From Setaria digitata (taxonomy: Eukaryota; Nematoda; Chromadorea; Rhabditida; Setariidae), in the NCBI GenBank assembly GCA_003640385.1, contig RCAB01000007.1:496001-560000 (forward strand): a DNA stretch of 64,000 nucleotides. Direction: 5' to 3'. The translations under genes were made by a program, and so were the position numbers. Positions 24,465-38,000 of the stretch are shown here, one piece after another. Position 1 is the first letter of the stretch, and each line of letters starts with the position of its first letter. The notes under the pieces were generated by a model. That model did not search any database. It was given only the letters and a program-made list of their open reading frames with translations, and was not told the DNA's origin.

Positions 24465-24905
24465 CGCTGTTTTGATTTGAAGACTGCATAAAGACTTGCA
24501 CAAGAATTTAAGTTTTATAAATGACGTAGAAAAATCATACATAGTAAACAATAACATAACAATAAAAAAGAGTCGCCCTATTATATAAGCGCATAAACTA
24601 AAGACGTATTTAATCCCTCAATCTAAATTTATTAGTTTAATTTACAAATGAGTGGTCTGAAATCGGGTATAATTCAAAAGTGAACCTTAATATACGATAT
24701 TTTTTGATTACTATAAACGACGAATAATAATTACCCGTCATGTTCGCATAAATAAGCCAATACTCGGTAGAATCGTACTGATTCAATTCTAATGTATGCA
24801 AAAGAAGTAACTCAAAACTAATATTTTGCCTTCCTCTGCCAGTGCTAAACTAATAAATTTAAGCTAATTCAAGATGATGTTAATTAGTCAGTAGAAATTA
24901 CTATA
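24465..24905. other. Gap between convergent genes
   Basis: It contains the + strand AATAAA at 24561-24566 and, for the minus gene, TTTATT near 24627. Otherwise it is AT-rich with no open frame of note. Confidence 0.5.
24561..24566 (+). terminator. Poly(A) signal AATAAA of the PAN-domain gene
   Basis: Canonical hexamer about 97 bases after the TGA at 24462-24464. Confidence 0.45.
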
Positions 24906-27900
24906 CTATCTTGAACGATCATGTGCTGCTGCTGTCCTGAAACAAAGACCCTTAGTTTGTTATAATTTTGTCTAAAAGTTTCAGCTGATTTCACATTAGC
25001 ACTTACAAAAAAAGAAAAAAAATCTATTAGTTTACCTAGTATTTGATATACTTACGTTCGGTGCGGATCACGTCTGTGTCTCGTTGTGCGAGTGGATGGT
25101 GATAGCTCTGAGGATTTTGAGCCTAAAAATTGCACAAAATTTGAAAAAGATCAATTGCAGAATTTCTGTCTTCCATATAGAAGCATCTAAAATATTAGTG
25201 CTCCAACAGATACGCTTACAACGGAAACTACGAAAAATGCACTATATATTAGTGACATAGGATAGCATATCTAATACCTTTTGGTTCCGCACTTCTGTCC
25301 GACCCACTGCTGCTTTCGTTCCGCGATATCTTTGCATTCCCATCACTAAAAAAAAATTTTTAAGAAAATAAAATTGGCTATAGAATAATTTTCTGCTTCT
25401 AGATCTTAAAGCCACGAATTACTTACTTTTCTGTGGGCTCCCCAGGTCGTTTCCATGCTCTCTCTCGCACTTTCAAATGATCATCTGGAGTCTTCACTTT
25501 TCCACGAGCCTGGAAAGCATAATTGGATAGATAAGCAAACAATATCCATGAGTGATTATCTATAAAACGAGACTTACGAGAGTCGATGTGACGGACTCTC
25601 GTTTTCGTTCCCTTTTTTCTTCTGTCCTTGTTCTCTCTTTCTCTCTCCTCGGTCCCTCATCGTCTATTCCTCCTTTACTACTTCGTGTCTGTAAAATAAA
25701 CGATCCATTTGTGGCAGCAAAAAGTCAGTTAAGGACTGTGCTGTTTGTGCAGGTCTTATAAAAAGGAGAAACCGATAAATCAGAGAAATGGCAACCAATA
25801 TTTATATTCACTTTAAAAAAGAAATGACTGAGAAAAACCAATGAAGACATCTGGATAGTCAGAGAAAACTTAGATATTGTGATACTTACTTTCTTGTGAG
25901 GAGGAAGAGCTTCAGAATGGGAACTTGGAGGTGGTGAGCCCACCTCACCCTCCTCCATTTTTAACTCTTCTTTTTCCCGATGTCCTTCCTTCCTAACTTC
26001 GTTACGACGTAATTGCGATTCCTCATTACTTCTTTGAGGCTGAAGTTGCGGTCGATCTTCCCCATCAGAAACTTCTAAAATGATTTAGTTTTCTAATCTG
26101 TAGTACCAGCAGGGAGCATCGAGAAATGAATTACTCCGAATTTGCGCTTACTTAATTTCTTTTTCGCTACGAGCTCAGTAGCCGATAAATCTGAAGATTT
26201 ACGCTTTTCATCTCCCGTAACCAGTGATTTACGCAATTCTGCCGCCCCATTCGCGGGTCTTCGAAGTGTAGTTGCATTTCCATCCGCTGAATTCTTTTGC
26301 TGTTTGCTTAACTCAATAATTTCGTTAGTTGAACTTTTTACCGCAGCTTTTAAAGTAGTGGCTCCATTTGCATTTCTCGCTGCACCTGCACGTGTAGTCT
26401 TCTTCGCCACATCAGTCAGCCGCTATAAATTAGATGGATACATTTGAAAATCTGGAGATATAACGATCCAAGAGAATTAATACAGACAAAAACAGTATTC
26501 GATTACTTTGTAAGTACCACATCATAGGTATCTTGCTAAATTAAGAAAACCTGACTAGATTCGAAAAAAAAAATCACAGCGCTTACTTTCTTACAGTACT
26601 ATTATCACTGACGATGCAATTACAAGTGAAAGTATAATGCCCGCATGAAGCAAGCTTTCTGTAATAATCATTAAATACAATTAGTGGTTAAAGCATCAAA
26701 AAGTTGGGGATATTTGACTTTCAGAGGACTGACAAATTAAGCTTTCACCGATGGGCCTTCGATTTTACATTAAGCTCCTCCAAAACTGGGCAGCTTAATT
26801 CAAAAGATAACAAGAAAATGATTACATTGTGGAATTGGGATTCGGTATATGTATGCGTTTTGCGCATTCGTAAATGACCTGCATAGGAAGCAGCCATCAG
26901 AGAAAGATCATCTCTACGACCTTTCTCCATATCATGCACTTTGTTCACAGTCTTTTCAATGTTTGCGATGTGATTCTCGATCAGCGGAAAATACGTCAAC
27001 ATCTAAAACAATCTAACCACGCCTTTAGATGTGAAAGCACAAAGGAACTGTTATTCAACAATGTTATCATAAAGGCACCTGCGAAAACTCTTTATCGCCT
27101 CTTCCAGTGAGTTTTTCTTGAAAGGTAGGTAAATATAGAAATCCCCTACCTTAATCATGACAATCAGACAATTCCTCATCATAACATAGTTCGAACCGTC
27201 CAAAATTCCTAGACATGATCGAGTCATCCTATACTGCCACTTATGACATAAAGTTCTGAAAATATCACTCTGAACAAAGCAAAATACTTACCAACAACTG
27301 CAATGAAATATAATTCTTGTTCAATCGCAATGTTAAAACAATGACACTAGGCAGTTATCAGAAATAATGAATGGTACCTGTATGATTCGTAATTCATTCC
27401 ATCACTAACACTTTCAGTGTTTGTTGCTTCTGGATTTCTCATATGCAATTTTGTCATGAAGCCAGGGAAGCGATAACACTCCTAAAATTTTAGTTTCGTA
27501 ATTTTTTGAAAATTTCTGTTATACGTGATTCCTATTTCAAGAATATACTTCATAACACCCAACAATTTTCCTTATATCTTTATTTCTCATCTCATACAGT
27601 AAGGTTAACCTTATCAAAAACTCCTTTATCGCCATGCCAACGTTGCACTGTCTCCAGCACAAGCGCTAGAAATCGTCCCAAACAGTTCGCTTCATTCTCA
27701 GTGAGTGTAGCTAATATTGCACCAATGTCGTTGAAAAGCTATAAAGCATGAAGCTAATAAAAATAAAAAATTAAATGCTATGCTATGTAATTACGAAGTA
27801 AATAAATGAATATAACTGCAACCTTATCGAAGAAAAAGACGGTTTGAAAGAAGCCAGTGCGTTGTTGATGAAGTAGAAGAATGAAGTGCGCGCAGAATGC

Positions 27901-30900
27901 AGCATCCATGTCAGTAAAGACCGCACGTGGCAGAATACAGTGTTGTAGGAAGCGTGCCATTTGCGTACCACGAAGCTCTGGAATTTCATATTAGAAATTT
28001 CAATGTTCGAACTAAAATGATAGCTAAGCACATCACCAAGAAGATATGCATCCCAAATGATGAAAGACCATTAAAACTGTTTACTAAGTAGGCTTGAGAA
28101 GCCGATTACCAACAGAAAATTCATATCTTACGTTGTGAGCTATATTTCTAAATAGCAAAAGTTAACGAAATTAAAAATTATAACTAACTTGGGCTACAAT
28201 CAGCAAACAACAACTCCTTGTCGTGCCTCAAAATATTTAAGATGCGTTCTACATGATCACTCTGTTTTTTTAGCTCGTCAGTTAACTTCTTTTCTACATT
28301 ACGCAACTGCTCTTCCTCCTTTGCTCTTTTTGTCTTACTCTAAATTGACAGAACATGAATTACAACTAGAAACTGGAATCGTAACTATACAAACAGGATG
28401 TTCAGCATTAGCTGATATGTGGAAGCAGGGAAAAAAGGGATAAGCTCATTCCGTTGAATTCAATTTCCAATCCTGTTTGAAATAATTACTTCGACTCTAG
28501 CCACTAACAAAAAGTTTTATTACTAAATATATATTTGAATATATTCCAGTGAGCATTTGAAAGTATAGGACGTTAATCATGGTTAAAGTAAAAAATTTTA
28601 CAATTTCAGCATTGTCAGCAACAGCAGTCAATGATTTCCGAATCCGTTGCAACTCCCGCTCATACGTAGCCTTTGGAACAGAAATATCGTACATTGACAA
28701 TACCCAAAATATTGTGAATATTCTAAAAATTAAATCCTCTGTTGAACCCCTAGCTCCAAACACCAAAACTACTTCAAAGCCTCTGCGCTATAGAATATTT
28801 GGAATCAATGATCAATTAAGGCACATTACATCAAATTTCCGCATTCTTCATCAAATAATTGATACTCAGAAATATTTTAGCTACTTTTATTACCAATTCT
28901 GTTCTGCCTGGCTGTTCTAAAGCATTTCCTTCTTGAAAAAATATAAAAAACCAACTTTGATGAAATATCGGCCCAAATGAAGTCAGGCAAAAGAGGACGA
29001 AGACTTGACTCTAACTCTCCAATCATTTCATCAAAAGCGTTTCGAAATAAGGCTGATTTGCGACTAGAGTCTAATTTCATTTTGCTGCCGTCTGACTCGC
29101 GAAGGGCCTTGCGACTTTTATCGAAATTATTCTGACAAAAAGAAAAATTAGATTTTGAAGGCAATAATAAACAAAAAAAATTTGGAAGCTAAGCAAAGAC
29201 CATGATAAACACTGGTGGAACATTCATAAAAATAAAATAACAACGTAAAAAATTTCTAAAAGAGATTAGAACTGTTGCTTGCAGAGAAAATTAGAATTCA
29301 TTTCGCTCTGAGAAACAATATTCATTTACGCTTCACAAAAAGATAAAACAAAGGAACAAACATAGACGCGATGCATGAATGTCGGCCTCGAGATGAAAAA
29401 TGCCGCATCTACGGGAAGATGAAATCGACCGATGAGTTCCCAAACAGAAGGCATTCTATTGCAATATTCTTCTTGTCGCACATTTGTACGCAAGAATGAA
29501 CCAAACTGAATCAAAGTTTCTTGGCACTGAAAATATGAGACAGTTAAAAACAAAGCAAGAAAAAAGGAAACAAAATTTTCATGCAACATTTGGAAAAACA
29601 ACAACCTACTTGATCAAGCATTTGACCAGCAAGCTTGAGAGGAATATCCTGCGATTCGGAATACACTATGCACTGGCGTTGTTGGGCAGTAAGTATGGAT
29701 AGGCCCACGATGAGATGCTCTTTGAACAGCGCATCACGAAGCCGTAATATCGCACGTCTGTTTGTACGCATCGTCGAGAAAGACCCAGCCTAAACTGAGA
29801 GAAGGGAAAATCGAGCAAATTCATCAAATTTATAGAATAAAGAAATTCATATTACAAACAAAAATTTTAAAACAAATGTAACAATAATCACCTCCTGTCT
29901 CAGAGTATCACCTCCAGCGAGTGCTTCCAACTGATCTGTTGTTAACCCTGTTGTAGATTCGATACCAGACATGTTTTGTATAATTTCTCGTAGGACTAGT
30001 AAATCGAAGCTTGAAAAATACAGACATATCTCATATGTCAAGACAAGAAACAATTCGTAATATATCTCATATGTCAAGACAATTCTATAAATCAAAATAA
30101 AATGTCCATACCTTTTGTTATTTTTCAACTGATTCGCCACGTATTGCAAAACTCCCGTCAATTCAATGTTGTATTTCAAAAAAACATTTCCAACAAAAGT
30201 GGAAAGCGACTGCAACCACGGAGATAGCGATCCATCTGATGCCTGAAGAAGGAATATTCTCAACTATGTAAAGCAGAACCAAGAAAGTACAAAATTTAAT
30301 AATAACAAAATATTAAAACCAAAAATCAAATATTACCAGTTAATTATAATTATTATCATTACTATCATACTACTGTTATTATTGTTATTATTATTACTAC
30401 CGTTATTATTATCATTATATTATATTATATTATTATCGTATTATATTATTATCATATTATATTATTATTATATTATATTATTATTATATAATATTATTAT
30501 TATATTATATTATTATTATATTATATTATTATATTATATTATTATTATATTACCATCAAGTGAGAAAGATGAGGTAAATGTAAGGCTTGTTTGTAATAAA
30601 GAGCAAGCAGCTAGGAAATCAAATCTGATAAAATTTGGTGTAGATCAATATGCCAATATAAATGAGTACTTCTTTGATGTACCATCCTTTGTGGTGTTAG
30701 CACTAAGGTGTTTTTCTGAACATTTTATTGGATGAATAGAATTACTAATCTTCAGTTGCTGTTTATCCGGAGCTGCTAAATGTTCAATAATGCAGAATGA
30801 GAGTACATCAAATTCCAGATCACTGAGGAAGCGTATCGATTCGACTACTGGCTCAATAAGGTTTTCGAATGTTTGAATCTGAAGAATACCAAGAACTTTT

Positions 30901-33900
30901 TCTTAAAAAAAAAGGATGGTACATGTTTTTGTGACAAAAAACCAATTGGAGCCATAGTTTTTTATAAGAATTTGTGTGGATTTAAACTTAAATCTAATAA
31001 AATTTAACATCCTCATATCTGAAAAAATAAAAAATAAAAACAAGTAAATGAAAAATGAACCGAAAGACTAAAAACCAAACCAATTAATATTCACTAATCC
31101 GGTATTCAAACTTAGCAGCGCTGAGTAGAATAGCAATGTTAAGCTCAGCAGGCTACAAAAATCATCATCTAGGGGCGCTGTATAAAAAAATTGCTATCGC
31201 TACCTGATCCAAAATATAATCGAAGACGACTGCAGGATGTACGTGGCACAGTTTCCCTAATTGACGTCCCATCATGCGTACCGTCTCTTTTGATAATCGT
31301 CTATATATAATCGAATTCAGAATATTACAAGTAAAATAAAAGCTCAAGGTAGTTTTTCAGAAGAGCTTAATATAAGGTGAAAAATAAAGAACAAATCATA
31401 TTTTTCAGTAGAAATTATTATGTGGAGAAACAAACAAACGAACTTAAGAACATATCGCGTCATTCCAAACGTGCTTCCTCGATAAATATTGATTTGAGGA
31501 TGACGCAAAGTATGCACTGTTTTCCATCGTGCATATGTCCGATAGCGTACCGTGTACGGTAAATGACTAAGTAACTTCCAGAGCTCTTGCGAATATGAAA
31601 AATTCCCATTTGCTAGCGATAATGCTGGTACTAGAGTTTCATCGATAGCATCAATTAGCGCGTTGCATACTGCAAACTTGTTCAGTGAAGCAAAAAAAAA
31701 AATAAAATTAACTGGTTAAAGGAATTGCATATGGACTAATTCAAAAAGAGGAATGAAATACAAATAGAATTCTTGTCCTGGCAATTAGTATTTGCAAGAA
31801 TAACTCAACAGACGAAAAAGTAATAAAAATGTGAAAGATAAAAAAGAATAAAGTTTCACCAACCACTATCGGTATGAGCAGTTTGCGCCCAAGTACGATC
31901 TTTCTCTCGTTCTTCGAAGAACACTGCTATCAACCGCACAAGTTTTACAGCTGCTCTAGGTCGGTATGCAATGTGAGGACCAAGGTATGCCAAAACAGGA
32001 AGAACAACGGAAACCAGCTCTGACCAGCTGCCAACCTAAATGAAAAGATGTGATGTTGGAGGCAGTAAATGGTGAGAACATAACGATGTTTTTTTAACAA
32101 GTGATAGTGAAAGAAAGGAAGTATTCCAGCATCAGAAAACTTCAATCTTTTTTTCCTCTTTTTTTTTTGTTTATTTCGTGTTCTTTTTTCCTTTCGATTT
32201 AATAATAAATGTAAAAGAATTTAAAAAATGGCACAACATACAATCTCGAGAGAATGGGTCTGGGCCAATGATGAACCTAGATTGAAGGTACCAATATCAT
32301 TCAAAGCGAATTTCGATTTCCTGCAAATATGCCACACTCATTAAAATTAAGTAAAAAATAATCACTTCTCAAAAACAATGATCATTAAGATATTGATGTT
32401 AGTAGCAACCGCCAATTAATTGCAAATATTTTGTATCTACGCATTTAATTTAAACAAAATTTGTAATAACGAACTCCTGATAAAAGTCGTCGGTAGAACG
32501 CTCTAAGAGGTCCGCAATAGAAAGTGCTATGGAACGTCTGAAAACAAAACTTTTTATTAAAGTAAAGTTATGGAGTGAAAATAAAGAAAAGAGTTATTGC
32601 ATTTGGACAGAAATAACTTAAATCCGCTCTAGTCATAATAAGGCAGTGAAAAATTACAACCTCAGTTTATAATAGATGTAAAACAAAAATTTAGGAAAAC
32701 GAACAGATAATGCTTGGGGTAAAAACTACTGTATATGAAAGTATAAGTATGAACAAAACAAAAAGACTAAAAAGTGATCTGAAAAAAATTTACGAGGCAT
32801 TAACAGCATAGAATTCGGGGAATCTATCGAGCATTTGTTTAGCAAACTGCCAAGCGCCTCCTTCAAGCAGCGCAAATGTTAGACCAAGCTTCTGATTTTT
32901 TGCAAGCACAGCATCCTGGATTTTATAACTGTCTGTGAAGTAAAAGGTAACGTGGGAACCAATAATTAAAATTAGTGCCTTCATGACTTGATGTTTTTCT
33001 CCATAAGTTCATACTCTATATCAGGCACAGAGTTTATCAGGAGATCCACTGCAGTGAGTGGATGGTATATCTTAGAGATGAAGATATTCAAAAAATCCAC
33101 TAACTTACTTCCAAACACTTGAAATCCATTTTCACACACAAAAAATAGCATGCAGAGTTTGAAAATTAACACAAACATCATTCTCTTTTTCATCGACCAA
33201 TTTCATATCATCTGCATTCTGCATGGCTAGCACGGAAGCAAACGAAACGCCTGCAATAGTAGCATTCTCGTCCACATATCCAGTTGCCGCTGCTGATGAA
33301 ACGCGTGAATCTGTTGATACCATTCCAGTGGAGACAGTTTCACTTCTCTTAGCTCGTTTCCCGTCTCGTTCAACACGACTTTTGTGATCGTTTATTAAAT
33401 CCTCCAATTTCGGAGACAGCTAAAGTAATAAGAAACATTTTATCAAAATCATAAGATATATTAGCAGACTAACGACTCATTTAATAATGAAATGCTCAGC
33501 TATACAATTATGTGAAGAATTGGTAATCTTTTACAAAAAAAAAAAAAGCGTAAAATACTCACAAATGTACATAGCGACAATAAATCGATCACTCTTTCGT
33601 CACATAAAGTAGCTGCTACTCTATAAAGTGATGCAGGAGTATTACCGGAACGCTGAAAATTGAATGTAGGATTTTAATTCAGTGAATTCATAGTCCACCT
33701 TTCACTTAATCTTACTCCACTTTTAAGCTAAAAGAAAAACTAAGGTCAATAAACGAACATAAATTTTACTGGTAAATGGAAAGACAATTAAAGATATTGA
33801 AGAATTAATACAAAAAATTGTAGATAATGGAGACAGCACCTGATAAAAAGTAAATTTGAATCCCAAAATACTACATATATCATCACCGCTTGCTTTGAAT

Positions 33901-35093
33901 TCAGTTAACAAATCGACAAAAAACTTGCGTCGTTGCAATGCCGATTCAAAACACTCCAAAATAATATCAATTACTCGATTTGGGTCCAAATTAAATTGTC
34001 CTGTAATAAAGATAAAACTAAACTGAAATGCTTCGTTTTCATAATCGACATTTTATTTATTTCAATTGTGTGTAGAGTAAAGAAAATGAAATCAATACCA
34101 ATTAAATGATAGAGTCGAGTTAAGGCTTTTGATACAGTCAGAGAAGGATTATCAAGAAGTTCCGTTATCAATTTTGCGTAGCCTTCGCTTTCTTCACGTA
34201 ATAAGTTGAATTTTACTTGTTTGAAACTGAAAAAAAGGCCATCTTTTTCACTAATATGTGACTCAGAAACTGTAAATGTTGGACAACACAATAACTTCTT
34301 TTGCAAATAATATTAATAAAGATATTTCCTTGCGATGATAACTAAAAATATTGAGAATTGTATAGTACAGTAACCTAAAAGGTGATTAGTTGCTTCAGAT
34401 TTTTAGGAAACTGAGCGAAAATTGGCAATAAACCAATTTTAAAAAGACTAACAAAAGCCTAGTCTTTGTTTTCACAACTCGTGATCGTGTTGTCTGCTCA
34501 TTTGCACCCAATACATCTAATTCACATTTCAGTACATCGTCGGCCACAATCTACAAATTTATAAAAAGTATTTCAATCAAAATCATAATACAACAATTAT
34601 AAAACTAATGTAGAGCTGATAAAGCAAATCTACTTGCCCTGTCAGTAACAAGTGAAATGAATTCTAAGAAATATTTTCGACATTCCTCGCTCTTCTTCTC
34701 GGTGCTTAATTCCAGATCCACAACTGCCAAAACATCCACTAGTAAACTAGGAATGTTGTCGACTGTCTTCTGAAAAAATTAAGGCGAAGTTTTTAAGAAG
34801 GCACTGCTTTTATTTCTACCTATTACAGTAAACATATAAATTTATAATTAGCAATTTAAAGATGGAAAAAAATATGGCACACATGACATTTGCGAAAATG
34901 AGGTATTGTTTTGATTAAGAGACTAATACAACAAAAAAACTAATGAAAGTGTAAAATTCGCTACATAAGAACGCACCATAAGTGTTCTAACAAAGCTATA
35001 GGCAGCATCTGCAGTTAGCTGTCCTTCTGTAACTTGTCGACATATCTGGAGTAGTTCTACTTGTGGTGTTAGTATTTCTGTTGTCGAACTCAT
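24906..35093 (-). CDS. thoc-2: THO complex subunit 2 (mRNA export)
   Basis: This large multi-exon gene (well over 20 exons) matches THOC2 from end to end. The start at 35093 (MSSTTEILTPQVELL) begins exon 1 (34977-35093). Exon 2 is 34638-34769, exon 3 tops at 34550, and the next exon carries FFKQVKFNLLREESEGYAK. FNLDPNRVIDIILECFE and SILGFKFTFYQ follow. Farther on are SGNTPASLYRVAA, EGGAWQFAKQMLDRFPEFY, KYNIELTGVLQYVANQLKNN, EQTTRSRV-type linkers and VSMYDISVPKATYERELQR-like segments. The C-terminal exons (26.4-24.9 kb) are basic, Ser/Arg/Glu-rich and disordered, as in other THOC2 proteins. The stop is TAG at 24906-24908, after ..TTAAAHDRSR. Role known for the family: scaffold of the THO/TREX complex coupling transcription to mRNA export. 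Intron 2 uses a GC donor. The N-terminus lacks roughly 80 residues present in the human protein. Not every internal exon edge was resolved. Confidence 0.92.
30026..30081. repeat. Two 20-base direct repeats in a THOC2 intron
   Basis: ATATCTCATATGTCAAGACA occurs at 30026-30045 and again at 30062-30081 inside a short intron. Confidence 0.75.
30345..30552. repeat. ATT/ATATT low-complexity array in a THOC2 intron
   Basis: About 200 bases are composed almost only of ATT and ATATT units with rare C or G interruptions. The tract lies between the THOC2 exon ending near 30110-30243 and the one at about 30756-30890. Confidence 0.9.
30553..30735 (+). other. Intronic open frame on the strand opposite THOC2
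   Basis: Immediately after the ATT array, a + strand frame of about 60 codons (from SSEKDEVNVRLVCNKEQAAR to CFSEHFIG) stays open to TGA at 30733-30735. It is compositionally unlike the flanking repeat and uses all residue classes. It could be a gene fragment, a nested exon or chance. I recognise no family. Confidence 0.25.
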
Positions 35094-38000
35094 CGATCAC
35101 TTTATCCTTCAATACTGGATACTCTTGATCATTGAGACCAGGTTACTTATCCAGTTCAACATAGAAAACAATCATCTCTCTGTGCTAGCATTATTGGCAA
35201 AAGTATATATTTTCGACTCATGCTTATGTATGTAAAAATGACCTAACACAGACAGATCAGACATTTTCCGTGAAAAGAAGTGAGAAGAACGAGCTGTATG
35301 TAAATATCAATGAGCAGAATGACCTGTAGCTTCTTTATGAAATGGGTATATTCTGAAGCGTGCCTTCGATGTTACTGGAATTTCTCGACTACAGAAATGC
35401 CCAATAAAGCAAATAGCAAATCCTATCACTCAACAGCCTAACAAACCACAGCAGGTAACTTCTCTCGATGGTACAAGAAATTCAAAGCAGTCTATCTTCT
35501 CCGCAATACAACCCAGAAAAGCAAAGTCAAAGTCCAGCAGCAGTGAAAATGGGAAGCAGTACAATAATAAAGAATTTTCTTCTTTAAGTCAGCTTCTGCG
35601 ACTTATACAAAATTGAAGCGCTTAACCTTCAGCATAGAACGAATCCAACTTCAGAATCCCTTACTGAAATTCATTGAACCACTACAGAGGAAGGATCTCG
35701 AAATATACGTCGTAGCTTTACGGACGACCACGTAACCTTACACGAACAACAGCCAAACAACCACATGTAAACGTTATATAAACTACCACAACAGCAAAGC
35801 TTCAGAATTCAGAACCATACATCTCATGACTATCAAAATTGCATATCGAGATGGCCAAAGATGGTTCACTATCTCACTAGGCGGTATGCTGAGTGTCAAA
35901 GAGGTGAGATGTAGGAGTAGCAGTGTTGTGTTGTCTCGGTCGCTTGTTATCTGGATAATACTGTTTAGGTCAAGATATTAGTTCTTGAACTCCTGAGTTC
36001 CTGACTACTATGTTCTCCTGAGCCTGCAAATTGTGCATGTCACGAGCACACCATAAGAATGGAAGAAATTTACAAATAAATTTTGTTACATTCCTTCCAC
36101 GTACAGTGAGTGAGTGCAGTCACGAAATCCTTTGGTGAACTTGACCAGATCCGTCATCCGCTCTTTCTCCTTGGCCTTGGCTATTGCTCACTACACTCCA
36201 GTGGTAGCATAGTCACTCGAGAGATGAATGATGAACAAGATTAGTCATCGAAGCATGGTGAAGCTTTATTATCATGAAAATTTGAGAAAGGTCGAGTAGA
36301 GCTTATTTTAGCTATACTCCTACTCAGAGATATACCAGAATTGCTCAACGGGTGTTTTCACGTTCTTGCATTTACTGCATTTTCAAGCCAATCCACGGAG
36401 TATTGAAATGAGTAATGTTGAAGAATTTGTGGGTCCATCAGTGTCAGGATTTTAATATTATTTATCTTTTCGGAACCATATTCCTGTTCAAGGCAGCTCA
36501 TTTTAATTTTTAAATTTTTATAATTCAAAATTATTGCAGATCTCCGAACTCAGTGAGACATTGAATGTATTCAGGATATCAAGACTTCCTAAGACTGTAA
36601 CAAACGTGTTATATAGGCAGGGCTCGTATTGTCTGCAGTTTGTGTAGCTGGACAGATTTGTTTTAAAATACTGCTAATGACAGTGATTGCATTTCCCCGT
36701 TAATCAAATTTTTTCACCTAACTCACCTTTGCTTCTGCATGCATGAGTAATACTCTTTTCATTTATGATTTAACTGGCTCAAGGTTGACATGTTACCTAG
36801 ACTTGCCATTATTATATGAACTAATTAAATAATTACTTTTCCTCAATCCTCGCCTCTCCTTTGTTATCACGTATGCTAACAAAAAATTCCGACATGCTCC
36901 TGTACCTGGTGCTTCCACAAATTATGGGAGGGACGAATTGTGGGTGTTTTTTAAACCGTAACCGTAACAAATTGAAAAATGATAGTGCTCGTTAAAGGAC
37001 TTTAGCAGTCCCGTTCTTCTGTATTTCAGTTTAAAATTACTTTAATGTAGCAGTTTTCAGCTGCACTTCCTGAGGCTAAAGTGGGAAATCTGAAATATTT
37101 ATATGCTTAATATTTGGAAAATTGGATGGTTTTCTAGGAAATTCATGCTTCTCTCTGTGTGTTTGTTAGAATTAAGGATTTGACTACACGTTAAGCTAGC
37201 GCACGCATTGAGGCCGAGGTCCCTGTAGACGTTAAACGTTAAACGTTCTCCGCTTTACTATACTCATGAGAATTTTCAGATTAATGGGTAAAACAAATGT
37301 GCAAACAAATTACATTGCCTGAACGCTGCATTTTCTGTACTGTGGAGATCAGTACGATTGCTATGAACAAGTAATGTCTGCTAGGTCATTTAATTATTTT
37401 CCAAATTGATTTCAAATAGTTTCTCATATCATGCATTTAACATAAAAGCAGGACGAGTTAAAATTTAATCAGTGGTTGTCTAGTAGACAATGCAACATCA
37501 TGCAAAAAATATCAACCTTTCAGCTTGAATTCAAATTTTTGAAATGTTTATGCAGTTAATGAATTGTAATAAACTGACTGAAATGATCTGTGATGGCACA
37601 AGTTTGCAGTTTGCTCCGTATCTGGATGACATTGATTTAGGAGTTAAACTGATATAATTGGATGAACGATCATTGAAACCGAAGAATAACAACGACAACT
37701 ACCATTGCTTCACTGACAGATAATGATAGCATGGCATATTTGGCTTTTTGAGAGTATTAGTCGTAAATCAACTCATTTGATCCCATAAATCGATCTGATT
37801 GTTGTTCCGTACAACTTTGTATGGTCAGATCAGTTTAGGAAACCTAGATAATTATTCTGCAACTAATAACAGCAAGTATTGCTTGAAGTACATATTGATA
37901 AGTGTTGATGAGTCGATGAGGGGATATTTCGTTAGATTTTCATGAGAATCTCCGAAAAATGTCTGAGCAGTTTCTGATTTTAAGGTTACAAGGAAGGACT

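Noticed and set aside
26142..26447. 101-codon + frame
   Set aside because: Antisense shadow of a THOC2 C-terminal exon whose minus-strand reading is Lys/Ser/Ala-rich as expected.
30382..30552. Leu/Tyr/Ile-rich translation of the ATT array
   Set aside because: It is simply the translated simple repeat; only the part after 30553 was kept as a low-confidence observation.
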